64,000 nt of DNA from Levilactobacillus andaensis (GTDB lineage Bacteria; Bacillota; Bacilli; Lactobacillales; Lactobacillaceae), in the NCBI RefSeq assembly GCF_016861695.1, contig NZ_BOLP01000013.1, forward strand, positions 1 to 64,000, in the 5' to 3' direction. This document shows, piece after piece, positions 8,122 to 16,218 of the stretch. The notes under the pieces were generated by a model. It saw only the letters and a list, made by a program, of their open reading frames with translations. It had not been told where the DNA came from and made no database searches. Both the position numbers and the translations under genes were made by a program. Every line of letters starts with the position of its first letter. Position 1 is the stretch's first letter.

Positions 8122-9852
8122 ATGCTTTTAGTTGCGCTATTCGGAACCTTAACCGCACTGGGAATGACCATCCTAGCTTGCATCCAGCGGCCCACTCGCT
8201 GGCAATTACTGGTCGGTACCTACGTCATTTTCTATTTGGTGGCACTGGTCATTGACTTCGTCAGTCTGCCCAGCAAAGCCCTCTACAGCCTGATTACGAT
8301 GAATATCATCTATGGCGTTTTTTACTTGCCGCTACTACTTGCAAGTAGCCCCAAGGCCAAGGTCGAAGTCGAGCGCAAGTCGAACTCACCCTTTAATTTT
8401 AACCTGCCACGCCTAAACTTTGGCTCAAAGATTGCGGCCTGGGTACTGGCTATCCTGGTCGTGCTCGGTCTCTTCGGATCGTTGCAGACCCGATTCGGCG
8501 TCAAAGCCGTCTATGACTCCCTAAAGGTCAAGACGGTCAAGACTGCTCCACTATTGGACAAGTCCGCAACGCCCATCGCCATTGCGCCTGAAACTGTTCG
8601 GAACAAGATGAACAAGGCCATGAGTACCGTGCCAAACACGTCTTACTACAAATTAGGTGCGCTCCAAACGCAGGTCGTTAAGGGCAAGACCGTCTACATC
8701 GCCCCCGTCGAATTCGATGGTTTCTGGCGTTGGCAACGGGCCCGCAATACGCCCGGCTACTTCATCATTGACGCCACGAACGTCAATGCGGAACCGCACT
8801 TCGTCAAACAATCCATGAAATATACGCCGAGTGCCTACCTCTTTGACGACGCTCAACGGGTCATTTATAACCGCTTCCCCAGCTGGGTTCAAGAAGGTCA
8901 GCCACAACTGGAAGTCAACGATCAAGGCGAACCCTACTTTATTCAAACGGTCTACAAGGCCCGCGGCGTCTCCAAACGAATCAATTACCGCAGCCTACAC
9001 GTGGTTGTGCTGAACGCCAAGACTGGGGCTACCAAGCTCTACACGGCCGCCGGCGCACCAGCGTTTATCAATGAATCAATCGCCTCATCGACCGCCGCCG
9101 AAATGAACGAGATCTTCGGTCGTTACGGCAATGGCTTCTTCAACGCCTACTTCAACAAGACCGGCGTTAAGTTGCCTAACAGTAACGGAACCGAAGACGG
9201 CGTCACACCAGTCGCCGATAAACATGGCAATATTTCCTACTTTAACGACTTCACGTCACCCAAGACCAGTGCTGATTCGACCATGGGTTACTCCATGATC
9301 AACGCCCGGACGGGAACCCTGACCTACTACACCGGTAAGAACATTGGGGTCATGGACAGTGATGGTGCCAAGAAGATCGCCGAAAAGGAATACGTCGCGC
9401 AGAAATGGTCAGCGACGATGCCCATCATGTACAACATCGATGGCACGCCGACCTGGGTCGTTTCCCTGCTTGATTCCACCGGTGCTTTCCGGAGCTACGC
9501 CTACATCAAAGCCGCCGACCAAAGTGTTAAGGCTTACGCCACAACGGCTGCTCAAGCCCTCGACCAATACCGAGTCCAACTCGCAGCGGCTGGCTCCACG
9601 GCTAGTTCAACAGCAACGAAGCTGACCAAGGTCAGTGGGACCGTTTCCCGAGTCGCCATCGTTCCTAACGGGAGTACCCAAAGCGTTCTCTTTGCCTTAA
9701 AGGACAACGATGTGCTCTGGTCAGTCGGCACCGGCGACTACCCAAAGGCCGCGCTCCTAGAGTCTGGCGACAAGGTTAAAATGACCGCCAACGTGAATAA
9801 GCAGGCCAAGACTGGTGCTGTTCAGTCGTTTACGAATGAATCGTTTAAGTAA
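8122..9852 (+). CDS. Unrecognised membrane-anchored protein, large extracellular C-terminal part
   Basis: 576 residues. Three or four N-terminal transmembrane helices (about 1-75 and 110-132) surround a basic cytoplasmic loop; residues 150-576 are polar and probably outside. The outer part holds tandem stretches reminiscent of PepSY-like modules (GYSMINARTGTLTYYTG, AEKEYVAQKWSATMPIMYNID), then a Thr/Ser linker and a small C-terminal beta domain (residues about 505-575, KLTKVSGTVSRVAIV). I do not recognise a named function; peptidase inhibition or wall homeostasis would be guesses. The ATG has AAAAGGAG upstream. It is a single gene with its own terminator. Confidence 0.7.
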   Translation: MLLVALFGTLTALGMTILACIQRPTRWQLLVGTYVIFYLVALVIDFVSLPSKALYSLITMNIIYGVFYLPLLLASSPKAKVEVERKSNSPFNFNLPRLNFGSKIAAWVLAILVVLGLFGSLQTRFGVKAVYDSLKVKTVKTAPLLDKSATPIAIAPETVRNKMNKAMSTVPNTSYYKLGALQTQVVKGKTVYIAPVEFDGFWRWQRARNTPGYFIIDATNVNAEPHFVKQSMKYTPSAYLFDDAQRVIYNRFPSWVQEGQPQLEVNDQGEPYFIQTVYKARGVSKRINYRSLHVVVLNAKTGATKLYTAAGAPAFINESIASSTAAEMNEIFGRYGNGFFNAYFNKTGVKLPNSNGTEDGVTPVADKHGNISYFNDFTSPKTSADSTMGYSMINARTGTLTYYTGKNIGVMDSDGAKKIAEKEYVAQKWSATMPIMYNIDGTPTWVVSLLDSTGAFRSYAYIKAADQSVKAYATTAAQALDQYRVQLAAAGSTASSTATKLTKVSGTVSRVAIVPNGSTQSVLFALKDNDVLWSVGTGDYPKAALLESGDKVKMTANVNKQAKTGAVQSFTNESFK

Positions 9853-9912
9853 ACCGCGGCGTACACTCAATCCAATCGATTGCTAATCGAATAATTTTCA
9901 TCTCTCAACTGA

Positions 9913-9951
9913 AATGACACTCTCCGCTTACTGGAAAGTGTCATTTTTTTA
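9913..9951 (+). terminator. Intrinsic terminator of the 8122-9852 gene
   Basis: AATGACACT pairs with AAGTGTCATT, with CTCC/TGGA closing pairs, then seven T. Confidence 0.88.
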
Positions 9952-9953
9952 CT

Positions 9954-9991
9954 AAAAAAAGGCACCACCCACTCAACTCAGGTGATGCCCC
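9954..9991 (-). terminator. Intrinsic terminator of the ABM-domain gene
   Basis: On the minus strand GGCATCACC pairs with GGTGGTGCC (one G-U), followed by seven T. Confidence 0.82.
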
Positions 9992-10004
9992 ATTAATTAT
10001 AGAT

Positions 10005-10679
10005 TTAACCCTTAAACACCAAGCCACCCTGTTGAACCAGCGTGTCACTAAATAACCGCGTTGACGTAACTTGAGAAACCAGTGGCTGACTGTCAGCCTG
10101 ATACTGCTTGAAGGCCGCCGACTGACTGTGCTTCTGTTCGGCCGCTACATCCTGAAAGACCGCGAAGATGACCCATTTCTGCGGCGCGGAGGTCACGTAG
10201 CCAATCTTCAGTGTCAATGTCCCCGGCTCCGTCGCCAAAACGTCTTGCATGGTACGCAGGAGGACTTGCCGATAGGCCGCTGCCTGTCCCGACTTAACAG
10301 TCACTTCCAGCAATCGCACGACTTGGTTGACGTTTGTGCTGACCTGCAGGGGTTGCGGTTGTTCCAGCAGTAAGACCGGCGTTAAACTCACCACTTCCTG
10401 CTGCACGACAGCCTGTTTGGCGACCGTCCTGAACGCCGCGAACTGCGGTGAGTGCGCGTGTACGTCATAGCTCGGCGCATCGCGATAGACTTCGACGACG
10501 CGGTTTTCCGTCCCCGCCTCATCCGCATGTGTGGCGTACATGGCAAGTGTCCCGGGTTCATCAACAATCGACGTCAATAGGTTCTGACGGCCGGCCGCGA
10601 GAAAATCAGCGCGTTGGTCAGCAGCAATTTTCAACTTGAACAGCCGAAAGAGTGGCCCACTTTGTTTTGAATCCATCAT
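10005..10679 (-). CDS. Two-domain antibiotic biosynthesis monooxygenase (ABM)-like protein
   Basis: About 224 residues made of two ferredoxin-like ABM repeats: residues 10-100 (FRLFKLKIAADQRADFLAAG ... NRVVEVYRDAPSYDVH) and 115-205 (VVRLLEVTVKSGQAAAYRQ ... KWVIFAVFQDVAAEQKHSQS). ABM proteins are small cofactor-free quinol oxygenases or heme/aldehyde-handling proteins; the tandem form suggests an internal pseudo-dimer. Substrate unknown. Start chosen at ATG 10679 (or 10676) because GAGAGGG ends 5-8 nt upstream; the longer GTG start at 10685 overlaps that site. It follows the acetyltransferase by 12 nt or less, so the two form an operon. Confidence 0.72.
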   Translation of the reverse strand: MMDSKQSGPLFRLFKLKIAADQRADFLAAGRQNLLTSIVDEPGTLAMYATHADEAGTENRVVEVYRDAPSYDVHAHSPQFAAFRTVAKQAVVQQEVVSLTPVLLLEQPQPLQVSTNVNQVVRLLEVTVKSGQAAAYRQVLLRTMQDVLATEPGTLTLKIGYVTSAPQKWVIFAVFQDVAAEQKHSQSAAFKQYQADSQPLVSQVTSTRLFSDTLVQQGGLVFKG

Positions 10680-10691
10680 AGCCACCCTCTC

Positions 10692-11276
10692 TTAAGCTAG
10701 CGGTGCCAACGGCTTGATGACCCGTGCCGGCACACCCGCAACGACCGTATTATCAGGAACATCCTTGGTCACGACCGCACCAGCACCAACCACGACGTTA
10801 CTCCCAATGTGGACGCCACCAATGATAGTCACGTTGCCGCCGATCCAGACGTCATCCCCAATGGAGATGGGTTTGGTCGTGGTAATCAGGTAGTGACTGC
10901 CATCCGGCCGCGTGCCAAACCGTTGGGTCGCGTCCAGTGAGTGCGCGCCACAGTATAATTTCACATCGGGGGCAATGATGACGCGGTTACCCAGCGTAAT
11001 TCGGTTGGAGTCCTGAAACGTACAGTTGCCGTTGATAAAGACATCGTCACCGACCTCAATGTGGGCACCATAGACGGCGCTAAACGTCCCATTGATGGTC
11101 AGACGCTGACCGACATGACCGAATAGCTGCCGAATCGCCGCGGAACGCTGCTCAACATCCTGTGTCGTATTGATCACCGCTAGCCATTTTTTACCCTGTG
11201 CAATCATCTTTTGCAGCTCCAGGTCCCGGTAATCGTAATCCTGACCCGCCAATAATTTTTCGTGTTCCGTCATCAT
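10692..11276 (-). CDS. Hexapeptide sugar O-acetyltransferase (maltose/galactoside type)
   Basis: 194-198 residues. An N-terminal helical maltose-acetyltransferase-like segment ([19 protein letters not shown]) precedes a left-handed beta-helix built of hexapeptide repeats ([47 protein letters not shown]). His115-type catalytic residue is plausible in YCGAHSLD. The family acetylates sugars with acetyl-CoA. Start uncertain: AAAGGAG lies 13 nt before ATG 11276 and only 1 nt before an in-frame GTG at 11288. A second, related acetyltransferase is at 18281-18868. Confidence 0.85.
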   Translation of the reverse strand: MMTEHEKLLAGQDYDYRDLELQKMIAQGKKWLAVINTTQDVEQRSAAIRQLFGHVGQRLTINGTFSAVYGAHIEVGDDVFINGNCTFQDSNRITLGNRVIIAPDVKLYCGAHSLDATQRFGTRPDGSHYLITTTKPISIGDDVWIGGNVTIIGGVHIGSNVVVGAGAVVTKDVPDNTVVAGVPARVIKPLAPLA

Positions 11277-11372
11277 TCGCTTTAACACGCTCCTTTATCG
11301 CTATTTTCGGCCACTTCCCGCCAGTCATGCTATACTGCGAACAGATAGTTTAAAATTGAAAGGAAGACCGTC

Positions 11373-11654
11373 ATGTCCGTATTCACCACTGATCTTAATA
11401 ATGCTCAGAAAAATTTAAACGCGCTGACCGATAACATCGTCGCCCATAACGACCACATTATTGTCCGCAGACCCGACAATAAGAATGTCGTCATCATGAG
11501 TGAGGCCGAATTCAACTCCTGGCAAGAAACCGTTCACCTACTGAGCACTGACGCCAATCGCCAAGATTTAGAACAGTCCCTAGCCCAAGCTGACCGCGGG
11601 CAAACACACACCTTAACGCCAGCCGAATCGGCTCACTTACACGCTCAGAATTAG
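11373..11654 (+). CDS. Phd/YefM-family antitoxin, apparently without a partner toxin
   Basis: 93 residues matching the Phd/YefM fold: an N-terminal DNA-binding part (TTDLNNAQKNLNALTDNIV) with the typical IVRRPDNKNVVIMSEAEFNSWQET core, and a flexible acidic C-terminal half that would bind a RelE/YoeB toxin. Ribosome site AAAGGAAG before ATG. No toxin ORF follows; the next gene is on the other strand and overlaps its end by 4 nt. It may be an orphan antitoxin, acting in trans or as a plain repressor. An extended -10 (TGCTATACT, 11328-11336) lies upstream. Confidence 0.78.
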   Translation: MSVFTTDLNNAQKNLNALTDNIVAHNDHIIVRRPDNKNVVIMSEAEFNSWQETVHLLSTDANRQDLEQSLAQADRGQTHTLTPAESAHLHAQN

Positions 11655-12568
11655 CCCAGGCTCGCCAACAATCGTTGCCAGTTGCCGCTAAAAATAGCCT
11701 GTTTCTGTTCCGTCGTCACCGTCATGTCATTCACGGCCTGTTCAATCACTGCCGTTGGCCCAACCGGTGGAATGCCGAATGGTGAGTCGGTTCCGAATAA
11801 GACGTGGTCACTACCGAAGAAATCGGCGGCGAGGTCCAAGGCCAACGGATTGCCTAAGATAGCCGTATCCACGTAAAATTTCTGAAAGTCCGCGTAGTCT
11901 TCCGCGGGTTGAATGTACTTGATGCGTTGACTAAAGTACGGCACCATGGCCCCGGCGTGATGGACGATGACCTTTAATCCCGGATACTTGCGGAAATAGT
12001 GGGCCGCCACAATGCCATACATGGCTTGCGTCAGCTCGTATTCCCAGCTAAAGGTCAGGTTGTTATCCGGCTTGCGCATGTCAAACACGGGATGGAGCCA
12101 GATGGGCGCGTTGATTGCCGCCATCTTGGCAAAAATCGGTTCGTACGCCGCAGCCGTGATGGGTTCCCCCATGGCCTGCGTGAAGAGTTGCACCCCGACC
12201 AAGACATCGCTGCCGGCAACCTGTTCGTCGATGATTGCTAACGCGGCGGGCACGTTGTTCATGGGCAACATCGCCACGCCGGCTGGGAAAATATCGCGGT
12301 TGGCACGAACCGTGGCCGCAATTTCATCGTTGGCGGCGCGGCAAAGGTCGGCCGCTTGTTCTGGGTCCACAAAATCTTCGGGGTTCAAATTAACCGCCGA
12401 AATAATCTGTTGATGATCAGCCGGTAACGATGCGCGGTGTTGTGCCACGTCCGTTAACAGCTGATTTTTCATGTACGGAAAATTTGCCAAAATATCCGGA
12501 TGAATGGCGTCCATCCGGGCTAAAAATTTCGGTGGTAACACATGCGCAAAGACATCAATAACGGTCAT
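11651..12568 (-). CDS. Amidohydrolase (ACMSD-like TIM barrel)
   Basis: 305 residues of the amidohydrolase-2 family related to 2-amino-3-carboxymuconate semialdehyde decarboxylase. The usual N-terminal HxH metal site is altered: MTVIDVFAHVLPPKF has only one clear His. Later sites are present: LHPVFDM, KVIVHHAGAMVPYF and the barrel-end Asp in LFGTDSPFGIPP. The family does decarboxylations or hydrolyses on aromatic or small ring substrates; the substrate here is unknown. It is the third gene of an aldo/keto reductase - NmrA-like - amidohydrolase operon (gap 12 nt). The ATG has AAGGGGG 7 nt upstream. Confidence 0.78.
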   Translation of the reverse strand: MTVIDVFAHVLPPKFLARMDAIHPDILANFPYMKNQLLTDVAQHRASLPADHQQIISAVNLNPEDFVDPEQAADLCRAANDEIAATVRANRDIFPAGVAMLPMNNVPAALAIIDEQVAGSDVLVGVQLFTQAMGEPITAAAYEPIFAKMAAINAPIWLHPVFDMRKPDNNLTFSWEYELTQAMYGIVAAHYFRKYPGLKVIVHHAGAMVPYFSQRIKYIQPAEDYADFQKFYVDTAILGNPLALDLAADFFGSDHVLFGTDSPFGIPPVGPTAVIEQAVNDMTVTTEQKQAIFSGNWQRLLASLG

Positions 12569-12580
12569 CGTGTCGCCCCC

Positions 12581-13222
12581 TTAGAACCAGCTAGGTTGGT
12601 CGCCAGCAGTCCCGGGCTTGTCCAAACCAACACTGGCATTTTGGAAGGTGTCCGGTGCCTGAATCACGTTGAAAGCAAAGTCCGCCACACTCTGACGAGA
12701 AACCTCGGTGCCCTTGAAGCCCTCAGCCACCGTCAACGTTTCGTAGTCGACCTCGTCGTTGTTCGTCAACCAGGCTGGCCGAATTTCGGTGTACGTCAAT
12801 CCGGACTTGGCAACCAGGTCTGCCGTTCTGCGGAAAGCTGGTAAATAAGCTCCAATCATGCCTTCATTCCACTCGCCAAATTTACCGCCAACTTCGTTCT
12901 GAGCGCCGAGTGAGCTGATGTAAAGGAACCGTTGTTTGCCCGTTTGGTGCATGGCATCGACCACGCTCTGCGTCTGGACGTCGAGGTCCTGACCACCCAG
13001 GTTAGAGTAAACGATATCGGCGTCTGTCATTGCCTTGGCAACTACCGCCGTGTCATGCACGTCGCCGTCGACCAGAGTCACCCGGTCGTTATCATCGTAT
13101 TGGCTCAACCGCGCGGCATCCCGCAAAAATAAGGTCAACGTTACGTCTGTTTCGTTTAATAAACGGTCCGTTAAGATGCGGGCCATGGCGCCATGCGCAC
13201 CAAGAATCATAATTTTAGTCAT
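12581..13222 (-). CDS. NAD(P)-binding NmrA/YwnB-like oxidoreductase
   Basis: 213 residues, an atypical short-chain dehydrogenase fold: MILGAHGAMARILTDRLL is the GxxGxxA/G dinucleotide loop, LVDGDVHD and VYSNLGGQD are the next conserved strands, and FLYISSLGAQNEV replaces the usual catalytic region. No YxxxK catalytic pair is evident, so it may be a redox sensor or isomerase as in NmrA/HSCARG relatives. GGAGG lies 11 nt before the ATG. Middle gene of the operon that starts with the aldo/keto reductase at 14209. Confidence 0.8.
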   Translation of the reverse strand: MTKIMILGAHGAMARILTDRLLNETDVTLTLFLRDAARLSQYDDNDRVTLVDGDVHDTAVVAKAMTDADIVYSNLGGQDLDVQTQSVVDAMHQTGKQRFLYISSLGAQNEVGGKFGEWNEGMIGAYLPAFRRTADLVAKSGLTYTEIRPAWLTNNDEVDYETLTVAEGFKGTEVSRQSVADFAFNVIQAPDTFQNASVGLDKPGTAGDQPSWF

Positions 13223-13261
13223 TATATAATTTTCCTCCAGTTTGTTTATTTCGTAGACAGC

Positions 13262-14209
13262 TTAGTCCATGGGTGCTTCCCAAGACCCTTTGGTATCAAC
13301 GTTAGCGGCTTGGGCTAAAGCTTCCAATTTGGCAATATCCGTTACACTCAAGTTTAGCGCCATCGCCTTGGCTTCGCTCGGAATGTACTTAGCCTTGGTC
13401 ACCCCGATAATCGGTGTGGTGCCCTTGGCAATCGCATAGGCCGTCGCCACCTCGGCAGCGGACGCGTTCTGGGTCGCACCGATTTCGCGTAAACCAGCCG
13501 TCAACGCACTGACCTGAGGCAAAACGGCGTTGTAAATGTTCCCGCGCATGCTGTCGGCTGGGAGTGGATGGTCCACGTCGTAGCGGCCACTCAACAGGCC
13601 CTGTTCCAGCACCATGTAGGCAAAGAACGTGATGTCGTGCTCGCGACAGTAGTCGATGATGCCGGCTTCTTCGGATGACCGGTACAACAGGCTAAAGTGA
13701 TTTTGGACGGCGGAAATTTGGATGCCCGCTTCCCCAAGAATCTCGTTGGCCCGCTTGATCTGGGCCAAATTGTGATTGGACACGCCGACGCGTTTGATTT
13801 TGCCGCTCTTCACGAGTGGAATCAGTTGGGGCGTCCATTTTTCAACGTCGGCCGGATTATGAATCCAGTAGATATCGATGAAGTCCGTGTTGAGGCGCTT
13901 CAAGCTGCCCGCCAGCATGTCGGCGACTTCGTGATCACTGTCGCCCGCGGCCATCTGGGGCGTAAACTTCGTGGAGAGTTGGTAGCTATCGCGTGGATAG
14001 TCCTTCAGCAGCGCACCCAATTTACTTTCGGACTCGCCGGAACCGTACGCGTAAGCCGTGTCCCATAACGTTAATCCAGCGGCCATAGCACCGTCCACGA
14101 CCGGTTTCAGGTCGGCGGCAGTCAAATAATTTCCGAACACTTGACCAGTAGGGGTATCGCCCCAGGCCCAGGTTCCCAATGCAATCTTTGGTTCATGACG
14201 AGTTGTCAT
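13262..14209 (-). CDS. Aldo/keto reductase
   Basis: About 315 residues from ATG 14209 (MTTRHEPKIALG), preferred because AAAGGAG sits 8 nt upstream; a frame start at 14233 would overlap that site. It has the (alpha/beta)8 AKR hallmarks: catalytic Asp/Tyr in LWDTAYAYGSGESE, Lys in STKF, and His in DIYWIHNPAD. The C-terminal NADPH site is IIGVTKAKYIPSEAKAM. These enzymes reduce aldehydes and ketones with NADPH. First gene of a three-gene minus-strand operon that diverges from ltrA across a region with a long inverted repeat. Confidence 0.86.
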   Translation of the reverse strand: MTTRHEPKIALGTWAWGDTPTGQVFGNYLTAADLKPVVDGAMAAGLTLWDTAYAYGSGESESKLGALLKDYPRDSYQLSTKFTPQMAAGDSDHEVADMLAGSLKRLNTDFIDIYWIHNPADVEKWTPQLIPLVKSGKIKRVGVSNHNLAQIKRANEILGEAGIQISAVQNHFSLLYRSSEEAGIIDYCREHDITFFAYMVLEQGLLSGRYDVDHPLPADSMRGNIYNAVLPQVSALTAGLREIGATQNASAAEVATAYAIAKGTTPIIGVTKAKYIPSEAKAMALNLSVTDIAKLEALAQAANVDTKGSWEAPMD

Positions 14210-14278
14210 CTTTAGCGCTCCTTTATTGTCCAAATCGGCCGGTTCATCACACGGACGGGCCTAATTGTCACCATTAAA

Positions 14279-14346
14279 AGTTGAATCGTCCTTGGTCGCG
14301 CGCGATAAATACCGCCCGATTTATTGTGACCCGCAACGATTCAATT
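14279..14346. repeat. Nested three-step inverted repeat in the divergent AKR/ltrA promoter region
   Basis: AGTTGAATCGT (14279-14289) pairs with ACGATTCAATT (14336-14346); inside it GGTC (14294-14297) pairs with GACC (14328-14331), and ATAAAT (14305-14310) with ATTTAT (14319-14324). No T run follows, so it is more likely an operator or a cruciform than a terminator. It lies between the two divergent transcription units. Confidence 0.6.
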
Positions 14347-14388
14347 AGACATTTGTTAGACTGAATGGTTCCCTTAAGAATCATTTCA

Positions 14389-14417
14389 TTGACATTATCA
14401 TACCGGTGACCAATAAT
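14389..14417 (+). promoter_or_regulatory. Promoter of ltrA
   Basis: TTGACA (14389-14394), 17-nt spacer, AATAAT (14412-14417). Transcription would start near 14424, about 144 nt before the GTG start codon. Confidence 0.65.
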
Positions 14418-14423
14418 AATGTA

Positions 14424-14567
14424 AAATACTTAGTTCTAATGGCTTGCTATTCAATCTATGAATACCTTTTGAGGTGTCATGCCAACCACAGTATCGTAGC
14501 ATCTGGCGACCGACCCCCTGAGTCCTTTCGAGGCAGTCTTAGAACTAAACCTGACGGAGGTATTCAC
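14424..14567 (+). promoter_or_regulatory. Structured 5' leader of ltrA with anti-Shine-Dalgarno switch
   Basis: A perfect 10-bp helix, TTAGTTCTAA (14430-14439) with TTAGAACTAA (14539-14548), closes a 119-nt domain. Inside are hairpins TATTCA/TGAATA (14448-14453 with 14459-14464), ACCT/AGGT (14464-14467 with 14472-14475) and CCTTTCGAGG (14524-14533). The segment TGAATACCT (14459-14467) is also perfectly complementary to AGGTATTCA (14558-14566), which contains the ribosome site GGAGG. Two mutually exclusive folds are therefore possible, one hiding the ribosome site. I do not recognise the class. Confidence 0.65.
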
Positions 14568-15719
14568 GTGAGTAATAAGCCGGAATCCTGGTGGGGTGCT
14601 CCCCGCACCATCACCAACACTATCGAAAACCGGAAGATCTCCTGGCTAGAGTTATTTTCAGACCTGGTCTACGTGGTCATCATCCACAGCTTCGTGGAGA
14701 ACCTTTCGGAACACTTTAATCTGTATGGGTTCGTCACGTTCTGGGTGCTTTTCCTATTCTTCTTCAACACCTGGACCAACATGGTGCTCTACTTCGATCT
14801 GCACGGTAAAAATAATCTGCGGAATGTCTTCTTCGCGCTTTTACAAATCATCGCGATTGCCGTGACCGCGACCTTTACGCCGGACGTCTTCGCCGGTCAC
14901 TACACCGGCTTCATCTTGGCTTATTCCTTTAATCAGTTGATCTACATGTATCTCTACTTAAGAACGATGATTGCCGACCCGCTACACGCCACGACGACAC
15001 GGCCCTTCCTGATTGCTTATGTCGTTGGCGAAGCACTGTTCATTGGTAGCATTGCCGTGTCCAATATGGTCGTCCAACAGGGCTTGATCATCGTCAGCCT
15101 CCTCATTTTTGTCAGTACGGTCATGGCCGAAAGTAGCAACTTCGACCGAGAATTCCGTCAACGGCAAATTCCCTTTGAACTTAACTCGGCGATTCTGGAA
15201 CGCTACGGCCTTTTCACCATGATCGTGCTGGGTGAATCATTGGCTGGCATCATCGAGCACATGGCCGAAGAACACACGCATCTGGCCGACTACACCCACT
15301 TTGTCATCGCCATGGTCTGTATCATCGGCACCTGGATGATCTACTACACCTTGATGGACGAGCGGGAGGTCACAGCCCACCGCTACTGGCCGATTTCCCT
15401 GTTCCGTGGCGTTCACCGCTTTCTGATTGCCTGTCTGACGCTCCAGTCGTTCTTCATTGCCCAAACGTTGGAATCCGGCGAACCGGTCTACTACCGCGGT
15501 TTAGTCATCGTGACGGCGCTGATTCTCTGTGCCTTGCTGGCCCTGACGACGCCTAAGCTGTACAACGTGACGCCGCTCCCGGCAGCTAAGGTCAAATGGC
15601 TGTTGCTGGGGATCGTCGGTATCCTGATCATGCTGGTGGCGCCAGTCTTTCTTGGCCTCCTGCTGGTCGACGTGATTCTGCTGGCCATCGGCGTTTGGAA
15701 CTGGGCAGTGACGAATTAA
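14568..15719 (+). CDS. ltrA: Low-temperature-requirement A (LtrA) family membrane protein
   Basis: 383 residues from GTG 14568. This start is chosen because GACGGAGG precedes it by 7 nt and the promoter maps downstream of the longer frame's start. The N-terminus (NKPESWWGAPRTITN, then KISWLELFSDLVYVVIIHSF) is typical of LtrA, an integral membrane protein with about 10-12 helices, first linked to low-temperature growth in Listeria. FDREFRQRQIPFELNSAILERYGLFTMIVLGES is the conserved central motif. Biochemical role unknown. Expression is probably controlled by the leader at 14424-14567. Confidence 0.87.
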   Translation: MSNKPESWWGAPRTITNTIENRKISWLELFSDLVYVVIIHSFVENLSEHFNLYGFVTFWVLFLFFFNTWTNMVLYFDLHGKNNLRNVFFALLQIIAIAVTATFTPDVFAGHYTGFILAYSFNQLIYMYLYLRTMIADPLHATTTRPFLIAYVVGEALFIGSIAVSNMVVQQGLIIVSLLIFVSTVMAESSNFDREFRQRQIPFELNSAILERYGLFTMIVLGESLAGIIEHMAEEHTHLADYTHFVIAMVCIIGTWMIYYTLMDEREVTAHRYWPISLFRGVHRFLIACLTLQSFFIAQTLESGEPVYYRGLVIVTALILCALLALTTPKLYNVTPLPAAKVKWLLLGIVGILIMLVAPVFLGLLLVDVILLAIGVWNWAVTN

Positions 15720-15801
15720 GCGCTGGCGTGAGTTGAAATTGGCGCCAGATGGCACTTGACCACAATAACCGTTGAAAATATAGACGAAGAATCTCTAAAC
15801 A

Positions 15802-15845
15802 CTAAAAATCGCCACGCCCGCTAAATAGGACGTGACGATTTTTAG
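15802..15845. terminator. Bidirectional terminator between ltrA and merR
   Basis: CTAAAAATCG pairs with CGATTTTTAG, with CACG/CGTG inside. The A and T runs make it usable on both strands. Confidence 0.85.
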
Positions 15846-16199
15846 TTATGCCTCTCCGCTCACCTGCAATGCCTGCTCGGGTAACCGGGTAATCTTTGTT
15901 TCCAAACGTTCGAGGGAATCCTGTAACTGATCAATTTGGCTGCGTAATTCGGCGGCTTGCGTGGTCAAAATCTGACGTTGGCCCGTGACTGAATTTTCCG
16001 CCTGAAGTTGTTTGATCTCCTCAATCGTCACGCCGCAGTCACGGAGATCCAAGATATCCTTGATCTGGGCAATATCTGCGGCCGTGTAATCGCGCATGCC
16101 ACTGATCCTCGTGACCGGCGCCATAATGCCGACTTGTTCGTAATAACGGAGCGTCCATGCGCTGGTTTGGAGCTGTTTTGCGGCCTCATTGATTTTCAT
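15846..16199 (-). CDS. MerR-family transcriptional regulator
   Basis: 117 residues: winged-helix DNA-binding part (MKINEAAKQLQTSAWTLRYYEQVGIMAPVTR) with the classic RYYE motif, the second HTH wing up to residue 70, then a coiled coil (about 78-108). There is no C-terminal ligand domain, and no Cys for metal or redox sensing, so it resembles the short aldehyde/stress MerR group. Ribosome site AGTGAGGGGGAATCCAA before ATG. It is 19 nt after the DUF2255 gene in one operon. The MerR-type promoter of the AKR operon at 21159-21189 is a candidate target. Confidence 0.88.
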   Translation of the reverse strand: MKINEAAKQLQTSAWTLRYYEQVGIMAPVTRISGMRDYTAADIAQIKDILDLRDCGVTIEEIKQLQAENSVTGQRQILTTQAAELRSQIDQLQDSLERLETKITRLPEQALQVSGEA

Positions 16200-16218
16200 T
16201 TGGATTCCCCCTCACTTT

